From Novosphingobium sp. JCM 18896 (GTDB lineage: Bacteria > Pseudomonadota > Alphaproteobacteria > Sphingomonadales > Sphingomonadaceae), in contig NZ_JAPCZF010000002.1 in NCBI RefSeq assembly GCF_025938095.1, positions 372,001 to 436,000 on the forward strand: DNA of 64,000 nt, given 5' to 3'. Made by a program: the position numbers and the translations under genes. The notes under the pieces were generated by a model. The model was given only the letters and a program-made list of their open reading frames with translations, was not told the DNA's origin and ran no database searches. The stretch's first letter is position 1; the number at the start of each line of letters is the position of its first letter. Positions 18,049-26,621 of this stretch are shown here, piece by piece.

Positions 18049-19479
18049 ATGGCCGAAATGGACCTGGGCGACCTCCGCGCCGACAACCCGCTGAAGATCG
18101 ACAACCCCGCGCTGATCCCCGCCGCGCGCTATCATGACGAGGACTTCTACCGGCTCGAATGCGAGCGCGTCTGGCCGCACGTCTGGCAGATGGCCTGCCG
18201 GCTCGAGCAGATCCCGAATGTCGGCGACTGGATCGAATATTCCAACGTCGGCAAGTCGGTCATCGTCGTGCGCACCAAGGACGGGGTGAAGGCGCACCAG
18301 AACCACTGCCGCCACCGCGGCGTGCCGATCGCCGGCGGTGCGGGCAATGCCGAGGGCCAGCACGCCCACGGCAATTGCGCCAAGAGCGGCTTCATCTGCC
18401 CGTTCCACGGCTGGCGCTGGAACATGGAAGGCGAATGCACCTTCGTCTACGGCCGCCACCTGTTCGACGAGGAGGTCCTCCAGAAGGACGAACTCGCGCT
18501 TCGGCCGGTGCGCGTCGAGACCTGGGGCGGCTGCGCCTTCATCAACCACGATGCCGACGCCCCCTCGCTGCGCGACAGCCTGGGGCCGGTGCTCGACCGG
18601 CTTGAGGCGCGCGGCATGAGCAAGCTACGCAGCCAGTGGTGGTTCGCCACGGTGCTGCCGGCCAACTGGAAGGTGGCTATGGAGGCCTTCATGGAAGGCT
18701 ACCACGTGATGAAGACGCACCCGCAGCTCCAGCATGCGCAGCCCAGCCTCTACAACGCGCGCTATGGCCACGAGACCGGCGGGATCGGCGCGACGATCAA
18801 TCCCAACCTTTCGGTGCGCGACAACGTCGAGGAAGCCCTGGCCTCGATGGAACTGCTCGGCGCGGGCATGGCCGGGCTGGTCCAGCCCAAGGAGATCGCC
18901 ATCGCCCGCGACCTCGCCGACGCGCCGCTGCCGGACGATCCGCAGCTGGCGATGATGACCTGGTACGGCCTGGTCTGCCAGGCGATCACCGACAGGCTGC
19001 GCGCGGCCGGCGAGGACGTGCCCGACCTGCCCAGGGTGATGCAGGAGCACCCGGTCGAGGCGGTCGAGTTCCTGTTCCCGCACTATTTCCTGCTGACCTA
19101 TTTCACGAGCATGTCGAGCTACCGCATCCGCCCGCTCGGTCCCGAGTCCTGCCTGTTCGAGCTGTGGTCGCTGACGCACTATCCCGAAGGCCAGGAACCC
19201 GAGGTGCCGCGCGAACCGGTCATGCTGCCGTTCGACAGCCCCGACTTCCCGATGATCCCGCGGCAGGACTATGCGAACATTCCGATCCAGCAGAAGGGCC
19301 TGCATTCGCAGGGGCTCGACGTGGTGCGGCTGTCGCAGGACCGCGAAGGGCTGATCAGCAACTACCAGCGGCTGATCGACGGCTATATCGCCGGCGTATC
19401 GGGCGAGCGGCTGGCGGCGGCGAACCGCAAGCTCGGCGGCAATTTCGACGGGCCGATTTTGGATTTGGGGTTGGATTAG
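18049..19479 (+). CDS. Rieske non-haem iron ring-hydroxylating oxygenase, alpha subunit
   Basis: A 476-residue Rieske oxygenase. The [2Fe-2S] ligands are C87-x-H89 and C117-x2-H120 ('CPFHGW'), and the mononuclear iron site includes H219 and H224 in 'MEGYHVMKTHP'. Such alpha subunits hydroxylate, demethylate or open substrates with O2, and need a reductase and usually a ferredoxin. Neither reductase nor beta subunit is nearby, so electrons must come from proteins encoded elsewhere. The ribosome binding site is AGGGAGAGG. A family B repeat follows the gene and probably closes the operon. Confidence 0.9.
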   Translation: MAEMDLGDLRADNPLKIDNPALIPAARYHDEDFYRLECERVWPHVWQMACRLEQIPNVGDWIEYSNVGKSVIVVRTKDGVKAHQNHCRHRGVPIAGGAGNAEGQHAHGNCAKSGFICPFHGWRWNMEGECTFVYGRHLFDEEVLQKDELALRPVRVETWGGCAFINHDADAPSLRDSLGPVLDRLEARGMSKLRSQWWFATVLPANWKVAMEAFMEGYHVMKTHPQLQHAQPSLYNARYGHETGGIGATINPNLSVRDNVEEALASMELLGAGMAGLVQPKEIAIARDLADAPLPDDPQLAMMTWYGLVCQAITDRLRAAGEDVPDLPRVMQEHPVEAVEFLFPHYFLLTYFTSMSSYRIRPLGPESCLFELWSLTHYPEGQEPEVPREPVMLPFDSPDFPMIPRQDYANIPIQQKGLHSQGLDVVRLSQDREGLISNYQRLIDGYIAGVSGERLAAANRKLGGNFDGPILDLGLD

Positions 19480-19506
19480 GGAGGGCGGACTTGCGCTTCC
19501 TCTTCC

Positions 19507-19591
19507 CGTCATCCCGGGCTTGACCCGGGATCCCGCTTTTCCCGCAGCGGCGGAGAAGACAGCGGGACCCCGGGTCGAGCCCGGGGTGACG
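19507..19591. repeat. Family B palindromic repeat
   Basis: Arms CGTCATCCCGGGCTTGACC and their near complement. It lies between the convergent Rieske and haemoglobin genes. A small CCTCCCC/GGGGAGG hairpin (19623-19641) sits right at the haemoglobin stop codon. Confidence 0.85.
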
Positions 19592-19642
19592 ATATGAGTT
19601 GCCGAAGCTGATATGCGGTCCCCCTCCCCGTGCCGGGGAGGA

Positions 19643-20047
19643 TCAGCGCCCCACCCCGCCCATGTTCAGCGCCATGCCGGCCAGCGCCTCGGCCATCTTC
19701 GCTGCCAGCTCGGGATCGGCCTCGGCATCCTGAACCGCCCGCGTCATCGCATCGGCCCATTGCCGCGCGGTCGGCTCGGTCATCGTCACTCCGCGATGCG
19801 CGGACATCATGCAGAGGCCCGGCCGTTCCTCAAACCAGTCGCGCGGGCCGCCGAGCCAGGCGGTCAGAAACCCGGTCAGCGATGCGCGCATCGGCGTCAG
19901 GTCCGGCGCGTGCATCGCGCGCAGTTCGGCATAGGCGGGATCGGCCTCCATCAGGTCGTAGAAGCGATCGACGATCCGCCGCACCACCGGCTGCCCGCCG
20001 AGCCTGTCGTAGGCCGTCAGCGGCCGGTTCTGGGTGGCCTGTTCCAT
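19643..20047 (-). CDS. glbO: Group II truncated haemoglobin
   Basis: A 134-residue 2-on-2 globin. It shows the TrHb group II pattern 'YDRLGGQPVVRRIVDRFYDLM', then 'FLTAWLGGPRDWFEERPG' and the proximal-histidine region 'MMSAHRGVTMTEPTARQWADAM'. Such proteins bind O2 or NO and are linked to NO/peroxide detoxification or oxygen delivery under low oxygen. The start has AAGGAGA upstream. It is divergent from the hydroxylase gene across an FNR-like box, which fits control by oxygen supply. Confidence 0.87.
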   Translation of the reverse strand: MEQATQNRPLTAYDRLGGQPVVRRIVDRFYDLMEADPAYAELRAMHAPDLTPMRASLTGFLTAWLGGPRDWFEERPGLCMMSAHRGVTMTEPTARQWADAMTRAVQDAEADPELAAKMAEALAGMALNMGGVGR

Positions 20048-20097
20048 GGGTCCGTCTCCTTCGCGGCAAGGCTAGCCGCGCAAGGGCACTGCGCGCT

Positions 20098-20111
20098 TTG
20101 TCCTCGATCAA
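20098..20111. promoter_or_regulatory. FNR-like box between the haemoglobin and hydroxylase genes
   Basis: TTGTC-N4-ATCAA has one perfect half-site. On the plus strand a TACATC (20134-20139) sits exactly at the -10 position expected for a class II FNR promoter, so the hydroxylase is the better-supported target. Confidence 0.5.
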
Positions 20112-20167
20112 GGAGCACTTGAGAACAGCGTTCTACATCCAGGCCAGACCAACCTGGAAAGCACGTC

Positions 20168-20989
20168 ATGGACACAGGATTTCTCGCCCCGCTGCTCGCC
20201 GGATACGAATGGCAGCTCTCGCTCTATGCCGCGCTCGGCATTGCCGCGCTCACCCTGATCGGCAGCAGGCTCGCGCTGCTGATCCCGGCCTTCCGCGCCG
20301 AGCATGACCGCAACCAGGCCATGCGCCGCAGCAAGATGGCCAAGCCGCACTATGCGCAGAACCAGCAATGGAACCGCCGCTGGGGTCCGGTCTTCATGGT
20401 GGCGATCTTCGCCGGGATCCTGCCGTTCTGCCTGACCGCCGCGCCGCAGCCGTGGTGGCGGGTGCTGCTCGACATGGCGGTCATCCTGCTGGTCTACGAT
20501 TTCTTCTACTACCTCGTGCACCGCTTCCTGTTCCACGACGGCGGCTTTCTCGGCGGGCCGCTGATGTGGGTCCACGCGGTGCACCACCGCCAGCACAACC
20601 CCTGCCGGCAGGATTCGAGCTATATCCACCCGATCGAGGTGGCGCTGGGGCTGGGTCTCTACGCCGGCACGATCTTCGCGCTGTCGCGGGTTATGGGCGA
20701 TTTCCACGTCGTGACGATCGTCATCACCTGGGTCGCCTTCTCGCAGATCAACCTACACAACCACGACCTGTGGGAGACCGACCGCTTTCCCTTCCGCTAC
20801 CTGGCGACGATGTCGCGGATGCACCACAACCACCACGCGCGCTTCACCGGCGGCAATTTCGCCACGATCACCCTGCTCTACGATTGGCTGTTCGGCACGC
20901 TCGATAACGGCCAGGGCTATCGCGCGGAGAAGGTCGCCACACGGCGCGACACCGGCCATAAAAAACCCCCCGCCGAAGCGGGGGGTTGA
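20168..20989 (+). CDS. Sterol desaturase/fatty acid hydroxylase family membrane protein
   Basis: A 273-residue membrane di-iron protein. The histidine boxes 'HRFLFH', 'HAVHHRQH', 'HNHDLW' and 'MHHNHHARF' define the sterol desaturase/fatty acid hydroxylase superfamily, which oxidises lipids using O2. Three or four membrane segments are visible (for example 'GPVFMVAIFAGILPFCL'). The last codons run into a terminator hairpin that belongs to the opposite strand, giving the odd tail 'KKPPAEAGG'. It has an FNR-like box upstream. The lipid substrate (fatty acid, sterol-like or carotenoid) is not determinable. Confidence 0.87.
   Translation: MDTGFLAPLLAGYEWQLSLYAALGIAALTLIGSRLALLIPAFRAEHDRNQAMRRSKMAKPHYAQNQQWNRRWGPVFMVAIFAGILPFCLTAAPQPWWRVLLDMAVILLVYDFFYYLVHRFLFHDGGFLGGPLMWVHAVHHRQHNPCRQDSSYIHPIEVALGLGLYAGTIFALSRVMGDFHVVTIVITWVAFSQINLHNHDLWETDRFPFRYLATMSRMHHNHHARFTGGNFATITLLYDWLFGTLDNGQGYRAEKVATRRDTGHKKPPAEAGG
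20960..20987 (-). terminator. Strong rho-independent terminator on the minus strand
   Basis: Arms AACCCCCCGC and GCGGGGGGTT pair perfectly around a CGAA loop and are followed on the minus strand by six T. On the plus strand there is no T-run. It overlaps the hydroxylase stop codon, so it must serve a minus-strand transcript. Confidence 0.85.
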
Positions 20990-21042
20990 AGTCTGAGGCC
21001 CGTGGAGGATGTTGAAATTTCCGCGGGCGCGTCTTTCGAAGG
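20960..21042 (-). ncRNA. Candidate small RNA antisense-adjacent to the hydroxylase 3' end
   Basis: On the minus strand, TTGACG (21072-21077) and CATTCT (21049-21054) are separated by 17 bases, a reasonable sigma-70 promoter with a start near 21042. The transcript would be about 83 bases and end at the strong terminator 20960-20987. A GCCCG/CGGGC stem presents a loop with CATCCTCC, complementary to Shine-Dalgarno sequences. No ORF fits. The upstream small gene is separated from it by another hairpin. It could instead be the 3' untranslated tail of that gene. Confidence 0.4.
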
Positions 21043-21102
21043 ACTTCCAGAATGCATCTTGGAAACTGGACCGTCAATATCCTGTCGTAAAACCAACACG
21101 AA

Positions 21103-21133
21103 ACGCGCGCCGCCCTTGCAGGCGGCGCGTTTT
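21103..21133 (+). terminator. Probable terminator downstream of the hydroxylase gene
   Basis: GCGCCGCC (21107-21114) and GGCGGCGC (21121-21128) pair around CTTGCA and are followed by TTTT on the plus strand. It is 114 bases beyond the hydroxylase stop, and may also act on the minus strand for the small gene at 21158. Confidence 0.55.
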
Positions 21134-21157
21134 GGCGAAAGCAAATTGCCGCGGTTT

Positions 21158-21370
21158 CTAGACGCCGCCGCTCAGGACGAGGCGGCTCGGTGTCGTATCG
21201 AGCGGGATCGCCTGGATCATGCGGCCATTCGCCTCCTCCGCCTTGCGGCGATAGGCTTCGGCCATGGCCTGGTGCATCTTGCGCGCGGGCGCGTCCGAAG
21301 TGGTCGCGGCAAGTTGCTCGTGCATCTCCGCGCGCTCGATATAGGCCTGGGCATCAGGTGAATCGAACAT
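21158..21370 (-). CDS. Small hypothetical protein
   Basis: A 70-residue, mostly helical and charged protein ('YIERAEMHEQLAATTSDAPA', 'ARKMHQAMAEAYRRKAEEAN') of no family I can name. It has no signal peptide or cysteines. It lies 91 bases downstream of spoVR on the same strand and may be the last gene of the prkA-yeaH-spoVR transcript or be separate. The helical amphipathic character would suit a small adaptor or stress protein, but this is speculation. Confidence 0.65.
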   Translation of the reverse strand: MFDSPDAQAYIERAEMHEQLAATTSDAPARKMHQAMAEAYRRKAEEANGRMIQAIPLDTTPSRLVLSGGV

Positions 21371-21461
21371 CTGATCGCTCCTATCCCCCGTGTATCCGCT
21401 TTGTGTTTATCCACAGGCCATACTCCGATTCCGGAGCGGATAGAAGCGGATTCCCAGAGGG

Positions 21462-23015
21462 TCAGCCCTCGGCCAATCGTGGCCCGCTGGCTCTTGGCCG
21501 CGCCTTGTGCTCCTTGAGCGTGGAGCCGCCTTCGGGCTCGATCTCGGCCAGCACGACCTCGTAGCCCCAGAGATCGGCGAGATGCTGGACGACGCGGCCG
21601 GCATCCTTCTCGGCCAGCAGCACGCCGTTGGTGACGTGATGCTCGAGCATCAGGGTACGATCGCCGGCGAGGTCGACGTCGACGATCTGGATGTCGGGCT
21701 CCTGCCACGAGATGTCGTACTGCCGCGCCAGGCCGCGGCGCAGTTCGCGATAGCCGCGCTCGTCGTGGATCGCGTCGACCTTGATGTGATCGACCTTCTC
21801 GTGATCGTCGAGCTTGAACAGCCGCCAATGGCGCATCAGCCGCGGCGAGAGGAACTGCGAGACGAAGCTCTCATCGCGGTAGTTCGCCCAGATGTGCTTG
21901 AGCGTGCCCTCGACGTCGCCGCCGCCGGCAATGTCGGGGAACCACAGCCGGTCTTCCTCGGTCGGCGCAGTGCAGACCTGCGCGATGTCCTGCATCATGT
22001 TGTAGCCGACCCAATAGGGATTGAGCCCGCCATAGCGCCCCGAATCGAACATCGGCTGGCTGACGACATTGGTATGCGAGGTCAGGAATTCGAGGAAGGA
22101 TCCCTCGGTGATGTGGCCGCGCTCGTGCAGCGCCGTCATGATCCGATAGTGGACGTAGCAGGCCGCGCCCTCGTTCATCACCTTGGTCTGGCCCTGCGGA
22201 TAGAAATACTGCGCCAGCACGCGCGTGATGCGCAGGATCTCGCGCTGCCAGGGCGCCAGCCGCGGCGCCGATTTCTCGAGGAAATAGAGCACGTTCTCCT
22301 GCGGCAGGCCCAACGCCGCGGCGCGCTCGCTGACCGCGGCGTCGGCGGCCTTGGCCTTACCCTTGGGCAGGGTGCGATAGAGATCGTTGTAATCGCGCTC
22401 GCGCTGGGCGTGGCGTTCGTTCTCGCGCGCCATCTCCGCCTTGAGGTCGCGCGCCTGGCCGCGCGGATAGCGGTGGACGCCCTGCCGGTTCAGCGCATGG
22501 GCGGCGTCGAGCAGCCGCTCGACCTGGATCTGGCCATAGCGTTCTTCGCACTGGGCAATGTAGCGCTTGGCGAATTCGAGATAGTCGAGGATGCCCTCGG
22601 CGTCGGTCCACTGCTGGAACAGGTAATTGTTCTTGAAGAAGTGGTTGTGTCCGAAGGCCGCGTGCGCGAGCACCAGGGTCTGCATCGTCGCGGAGTTTTC
22701 CTCCATGATGTAGTTGATGCAGGGGTCCGAATTGATCACCAGTTCGTAGGCCAGACCGCGCTGGCCCTTGCGGTACATCAGCTCGTTGGTGAGGAACTGC
22801 TTGCCGAACGACCAGTGATTGTAGAGCAGCGGCATGCCCGTCGAGCTGTAGGCGTCGAGCATCTGCTCGGCCGTGATCACCTCGATCTGGTTGGGATAGG
22901 TGTTGAGGTCCAGCTCTTCGTGCGCGACCTGTTCGACAGTGTCGTAGATCCGCTGGATCGTGTCGAAGTTCCAGTCGCTGCCCTCGTAGAGCGGTTTGGT
23001 CGCGAGCTTGCTCAT
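21462..23015 (-). CDS. spoVR: SpoVR family protein
   Basis: A 517-residue SpoVR/YcgB family protein, the usual length. Recognisable stretches are 'MPLLYNHWSFGKQF', 'ELVINSDPCINYIMEENSA' and 'RYGGLNPYWVGYNMMQDI'. Despite its name from Bacillus sporulation, the family is widespread and lies in a conserved stress operon with prkA and yeaH. Its biochemical activity is not known. Its ATG overlaps the yeaH stop by four bases (ATGA), so the two are translationally coupled. Confidence 0.95.
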   Translation of the reverse strand: MSKLATKPLYEGSDWNFDTIQRIYDTVEQVAHEELDLNTYPNQIEVITAEQMLDAYSSTGMPLLYNHWSFGKQFLTNELMYRKGQRGLAYELVINSDPCINYIMEENSATMQTLVLAHAAFGHNHFFKNNYLFQQWTDAEGILDYLEFAKRYIAQCEERYGQIQVERLLDAAHALNRQGVHRYPRGQARDLKAEMARENERHAQRERDYNDLYRTLPKGKAKAADAAVSERAAALGLPQENVLYFLEKSAPRLAPWQREILRITRVLAQYFYPQGQTKVMNEGAACYVHYRIMTALHERGHITEGSFLEFLTSHTNVVSQPMFDSGRYGGLNPYWVGYNMMQDIAQVCTAPTEEDRLWFPDIAGGGDVEGTLKHIWANYRDESFVSQFLSPRLMRHWRLFKLDDHEKVDHIKVDAIHDERGYRELRRGLARQYDISWQEPDIQIVDVDLAGDRTLMLEHHVTNGVLLAEKDAGRVVQHLADLWGYEVVLAEIEPEGGSTLKEHKARPRASGPRLAEG

Positions 23016-24322
23016 GACTTGCCCCTCCCCGCCGCCAGGCCGCGCTTGGCGAAGAGCTCGCGGAACACCGGATAGATCTCGCGCCGGTGGTGGACCTTGC
23101 GCATGACGAACTTGCCGTTCTGCCCGTCTATCTGGCCGTAGGACCGCCAGAGGTCGCTCGCGCGCATCAAGGGACCACCCATCGACATCATCGGGTCTTC
23201 CTCGCGCCCGACCTCGAGATAGGCGACGTACTGCGCCACCGGCATGATCTCGTCGGCCATCAGCGCGATCGTCTTGGCCGTGTCGCTGGGCATGTTGTCG
23301 CCGTCGGAGGCCTGGGCCACGTAGATGTTCCAGTCGTTCGGCGAATAGCGGTCCTTCATCACCTGGAGCATCTTCTCGAGCGCGGTCGAGACCAGGGTGC
23401 CGCCGGTCTCGCGGCTGTAGAAGAAGGTCTCCTCGTCGACCTCCTCGGCGCGGTCGGTGTGGCGGATGAACACGACCTCGACGTGGCGGTAGCAGCGCTT
23501 GAGGAACAGGTGGAGCAGCGCATAGAACCGTTTGGCCAGGTCCTTCATGTGCTCGGTCATCGAGCCCGAGACGTCCATCAGGCAGAACATCACCGCCTGG
23601 CTGATCGGCTTGGGCGTGGGCTCGAAGCGGCGATAGCGCAGGTCGATCGGATCGACGTAGGTGATCAGCTTGCGCCGGCGTTCAAGGCGTTCGAGCTCCT
23701 CGCGCAGCTTGGCGATCGCATCGGAATGGTCGCCGGGGAGCGCCTCTAGCCGGGCGATCTCCGCCTCGATCTTCGCCATCTCCTCGCCGCGCGGACGCTT
23801 GAGCGCAATGCGGCGCGACATCGAATTGCGCATGGTGCGGGTGATCGACAACGCCGAGGGGCTGCCGCTGGTCGAATAGCCGGCCTGGCGCACGCCCTCG
23901 GCCTCGCCGCTGGTCAGCTTCTTCTTGGCCAGTTCGGGCAGTTCGAGATCGTCGAGGAACAGGTCGAGGAATTCCTCGCGGCTGAGCACGAAGCGGAACT
24001 CGTCGTCGCCCTCGCCCTGGTGCCCGCCGGCACCCTCGCCGCCCGAGGGCGGACGCTCGATCTCGTCGCCCTGCAGGTATTCCTTGTTGCCCGGCAGGAT
24101 GTGCTCGCGGTTGCCGCCGCTCGATCCGCGCCGGAAGCTCGGCTCGTGGACCTCGTCGCGCGGGATGGTGACCTCGCCCTCGGTCTCGAGGTCCTTGATC
24201 GAGCGGTCCTTGAGGCTGTCGCGCACCGCCTGCTGGACCAAGGCCTTCGCCCGGCGCAGGAAGCGCTGTCGGTTCACCAGGCTCTTGCCGCCCGGGTTCA
24301 GGCGGCGATCGACGATGTGCAT
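23012..24322 (-). CDS. yeaH: YeaH/YhbH family protein (DUF444, von Willebrand A-like)
   Basis: A 436-residue DUF444 protein. The C-terminal half has a von Willebrand A-type fold with a MIDAS motif 'MDVSGSMTEH'. The N-terminus is charged, with 'RRFLRRAKALVQQAVRDSLK' and a glycine-rich linker. It is the standard partner of PrkA and SpoVR and is induced in stress and stationary phase in enterobacteria. It lies 26 bases after prkA and overlaps spoVR by four bases. Confidence 0.93.
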   Translation of the reverse strand: MHIVDRRLNPGGKSLVNRQRFLRRAKALVQQAVRDSLKDRSIKDLETEGEVTIPRDEVHEPSFRRGSSGGNREHILPGNKEYLQGDEIERPPSGGEGAGGHQGEGDDEFRFVLSREEFLDLFLDDLELPELAKKKLTSGEAEGVRQAGYSTSGSPSALSITRTMRNSMSRRIALKRPRGEEMAKIEAEIARLEALPGDHSDAIAKLREELERLERRRKLITYVDPIDLRYRRFEPTPKPISQAVMFCLMDVSGSMTEHMKDLAKRFYALLHLFLKRCYRHVEVVFIRHTDRAEEVDEETFFYSRETGGTLVSTALEKMLQVMKDRYSPNDWNIYVAQASDGDNMPSDTAKTIALMADEIMPVAQYVAYLEVGREEDPMMSMGGPLMRASDLWRSYGQIDGQNGKFVMRKVHHRREIYPVFRELFAKRGLAAGRGKS

Positions 24323-24348
24323 CTAGCTTCGGCCCGCCTCCTTTCCGA

Positions 24349-26292
24349 TCAACCGGCCTGCTTCACCCGCATGTACCATTCGACGAGGCGCCGAACCTGC
24401 CGCGCGGTATAGCCGCGGGCGATCATGCGATCGACGAATTCGTCGTGCTTCTTCTCAGTATCGCCGTCCTTCTTTGAACCGAAGCTGATCACCGGCAGCA
24501 AATCTTCGACCTGGCTGAACATGCGCCGCTCGATGACCTCGCGGATCTTCTCGTAGCTCGTCCACGACGGATTGCGGCCGCTGTTGGCGGCGCGCATGCG
24601 CAGCGCGAACTTGACCACCTCGTTGCGGAAGTCCTTGGGATTGGCGATGCCCGCGGGCTTCTCGATCCGGGTCAGTTCCTGGTTGATCACCTCGCGGTCG
24701 AGCAGCTGGCCGGTATCGGGGTCCTTGAAGTCCAGGTCCTCGATCCAGGCGTCGGCATAGGCGACATAGCGGTCGAACAGGTTCTGGCCGTAGTCGTGGT
24801 AGCTTTCGAGATAGGCCTTCTGGATCTCGTTGCCGATGAATTCGGCATAGCGCGGCGCGAGGTCGCCCTTGACGAATTCGAGGTACTTGGTCTCGGTCTC
24901 GCCCGGCAGCTGCTCCTGCTTCACCATGCGCTCGAGCACGTACATCAGGTGCACGGGATCGGCCGAGACCTCGGTCGGATCGTGGTTAAACGTCGCCGAC
25001 AGCGCCTTGAAGGCGAAGCGCGTCGAGATGCCGTCCATGCCCTCGTCGACGCCGGCGGCGTCCTTGTATTCCTGCATCGACTTGGCGCGCGGATCGACCT
25101 CGCGCAGGCTCTCGCCGTCGTAGACGCGCATCTTCGAATAGGCGTTCGAATTCTCGTGCGCGCGCAGCCGCGTGAGCACCGAGAACCGCGCGAGCATGTC
25201 GAGCGTGCCCGGCGCGCAGGCGGCCGCCGCGAGCTCCGAGCCGCTGATCAGCTTCTCGTAGATCTGCCGCTCCTCGGTCGGGCGCAGGCAGTAGGGCACC
25301 TTGATCACGTAGATGCGGTCGATGAAGGCTTCGTTGTTCTTGTTGTTCTTGAAGTTCGCCCATTCGCTCTCGTTCGAGTGCGCCATGACGATGCCGGTGA
25401 ACGGGATCGCGCCGATGTTCTCGGTGCCGATGTAATTGCTTTCCTGCGTCGCCGTGAGCAGCGGGTGGAGCATCTTGATTGGCGCTTTGAACATCTCGAC
25501 GAATTCGAGCATGCCCTGGTTCGCGCGGTTGAGCCCGCCCGAGTAGCTATAGGCGTCGGGATCGTTCTGGCTCAGCATCTCGAGCTTGCGAATGTCGACC
25601 TTGCCGACGAGGCTGGAGATGTCCTGGTTGTTCTCGTCTCCCGGCTCGGTCTTGGCGATGCCGATCTGGTGGATGCGGCTGGGCATCAGCCGCACGACCT
25701 TGAACTGGCTGATGTCGCCGCGAAATTCGTCGAGCCGCTTGCGGCACCAGGGGCTGATCAGGCTCGACAGCCGACGACGCGGAATGCCGTACTTGTCCTC
25801 GATCATCGCCCCATGCGTCTCGGGATCGAACAGCGCCAGCGGGCTCTCGAACACCGGGCTGACCTCGTCCCCGGCCTTGAGCACGTAGATCGGGTGCAGT
25901 TCCATCAGCGCCTTGAGCCGCTCGGCCAGCGACGACTTGCCGCCGCCGACCGGGCCGAGCAGGTAGAGCACCTGCTTGCGCTCTTCGAGGCCCTGCGCGG
26001 CGTGGCGCAAGTAGGAGACGATGCGTTCGATCGTCTCTTCCATGCCGTAGAATTCGGCGAAGCTCGGATAGAGCCGGATGGTCCGGTTCATGAAGATGCG
26101 GCCGAGCCGCGGATCCATCGAGGTATCGATGACCTGCGCCTCGCCGATCGCGGCGAGCAATCGTTCGGGCGCGCTGGCGTACATCATGGGGTCGCCGCGA
26201 CACCCCTTCAAATACTCCTCCAGCGACATCTCCGTCTGGCGCCGCGCCTCGTAGCTGGCAGCGAAATCGGAAAACAGATCGCCGGTGGCCAT
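24349..26292 (-). CDS. prkA: PrkA/YeaG family AAA+ serine protein kinase
   Basis: A 647-residue protein with an AAA+ domain, Walker A 'GPVGGGKSS' (about 113-121) near the N-terminus, and the C-terminal PrkA domain. The family phosphorylates protein substrates or acts as a AAA+ protease-like machine, and is part of stress and stationary-phase adaptation. I chose the ATG at 26292, six bases after AGGAG; the TTG two codons earlier has no better signal. It is the first gene of prkA-yeaH-spoVR. The 323 bases upstream, shared with the divergent flavoprotein gene, hold no other gene. Confidence 0.94.
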   Translation of the reverse strand: MATGDLFSDFAASYEARRQTEMSLEEYLKGCRGDPMMYASAPERLLAAIGEAQVIDTSMDPRLGRIFMNRTIRLYPSFAEFYGMEETIERIVSYLRHAAQGLEERKQVLYLLGPVGGGKSSLAERLKALMELHPIYVLKAGDEVSPVFESPLALFDPETHGAMIEDKYGIPRRRLSSLISPWCRKRLDEFRGDISQFKVVRLMPSRIHQIGIAKTEPGDENNQDISSLVGKVDIRKLEMLSQNDPDAYSYSGGLNRANQGMLEFVEMFKAPIKMLHPLLTATQESNYIGTENIGAIPFTGIVMAHSNESEWANFKNNKNNEAFIDRIYVIKVPYCLRPTEERQIYEKLISGSELAAAACAPGTLDMLARFSVLTRLRAHENSNAYSKMRVYDGESLREVDPRAKSMQEYKDAAGVDEGMDGISTRFAFKALSATFNHDPTEVSADPVHLMYVLERMVKQEQLPGETETKYLEFVKGDLAPRYAEFIGNEIQKAYLESYHDYGQNLFDRYVAYADAWIEDLDFKDPDTGQLLDREVINQELTRIEKPAGIANPKDFRNEVVKFALRMRAANSGRNPSWTSYEKIREVIERRMFSQVEDLLPVISFGSKKDGDTEKKHDEFVDRMIARGYTARQVRRLVEWYMRVKQAG

Positions 26293-26549
26293 ACGCAACT
26301 CCTATGCCCGCCTATGTCATGCCCATTAGTAACATGAAGAAACGAACCGAACGAACGAGAGTTGCCAAAAAACTGTTGGAAAACTCACATTCGTGTCAGT
26401 CCGCAGCTTGACCATCACAGCCCGGCGATGCTCATAGGCGCCCGCCTTTCACCGCCCACCCCTCGTTGGCCGCGTTGACCTCGCCCGTCAGCTGTGTGAG
26501 CATCCGCGCCGGGCCCACCGTGCGAGACATCAGGCCCGCCCAACCTTGG

Positions 26550-26555
26550 TATGAT
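26550..26555 (+). promoter_or_regulatory. Possible extended -10 promoter of the flavoprotein gene
   Basis: TATGAT preceded by TGG fits an extended -10 element 66 bases before the ATG. No -35 is present at the right spacing. The rest of the 26293-26621 gap shows nothing else I can name. Confidence 0.3.
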
Positions 26556-26621
26556 CGACAGCGATGCGGCAGCCGGCCCACGATCGCCGCCTGGTACCCA
26601 CGCGCCGCTTGAGGAGGAACG

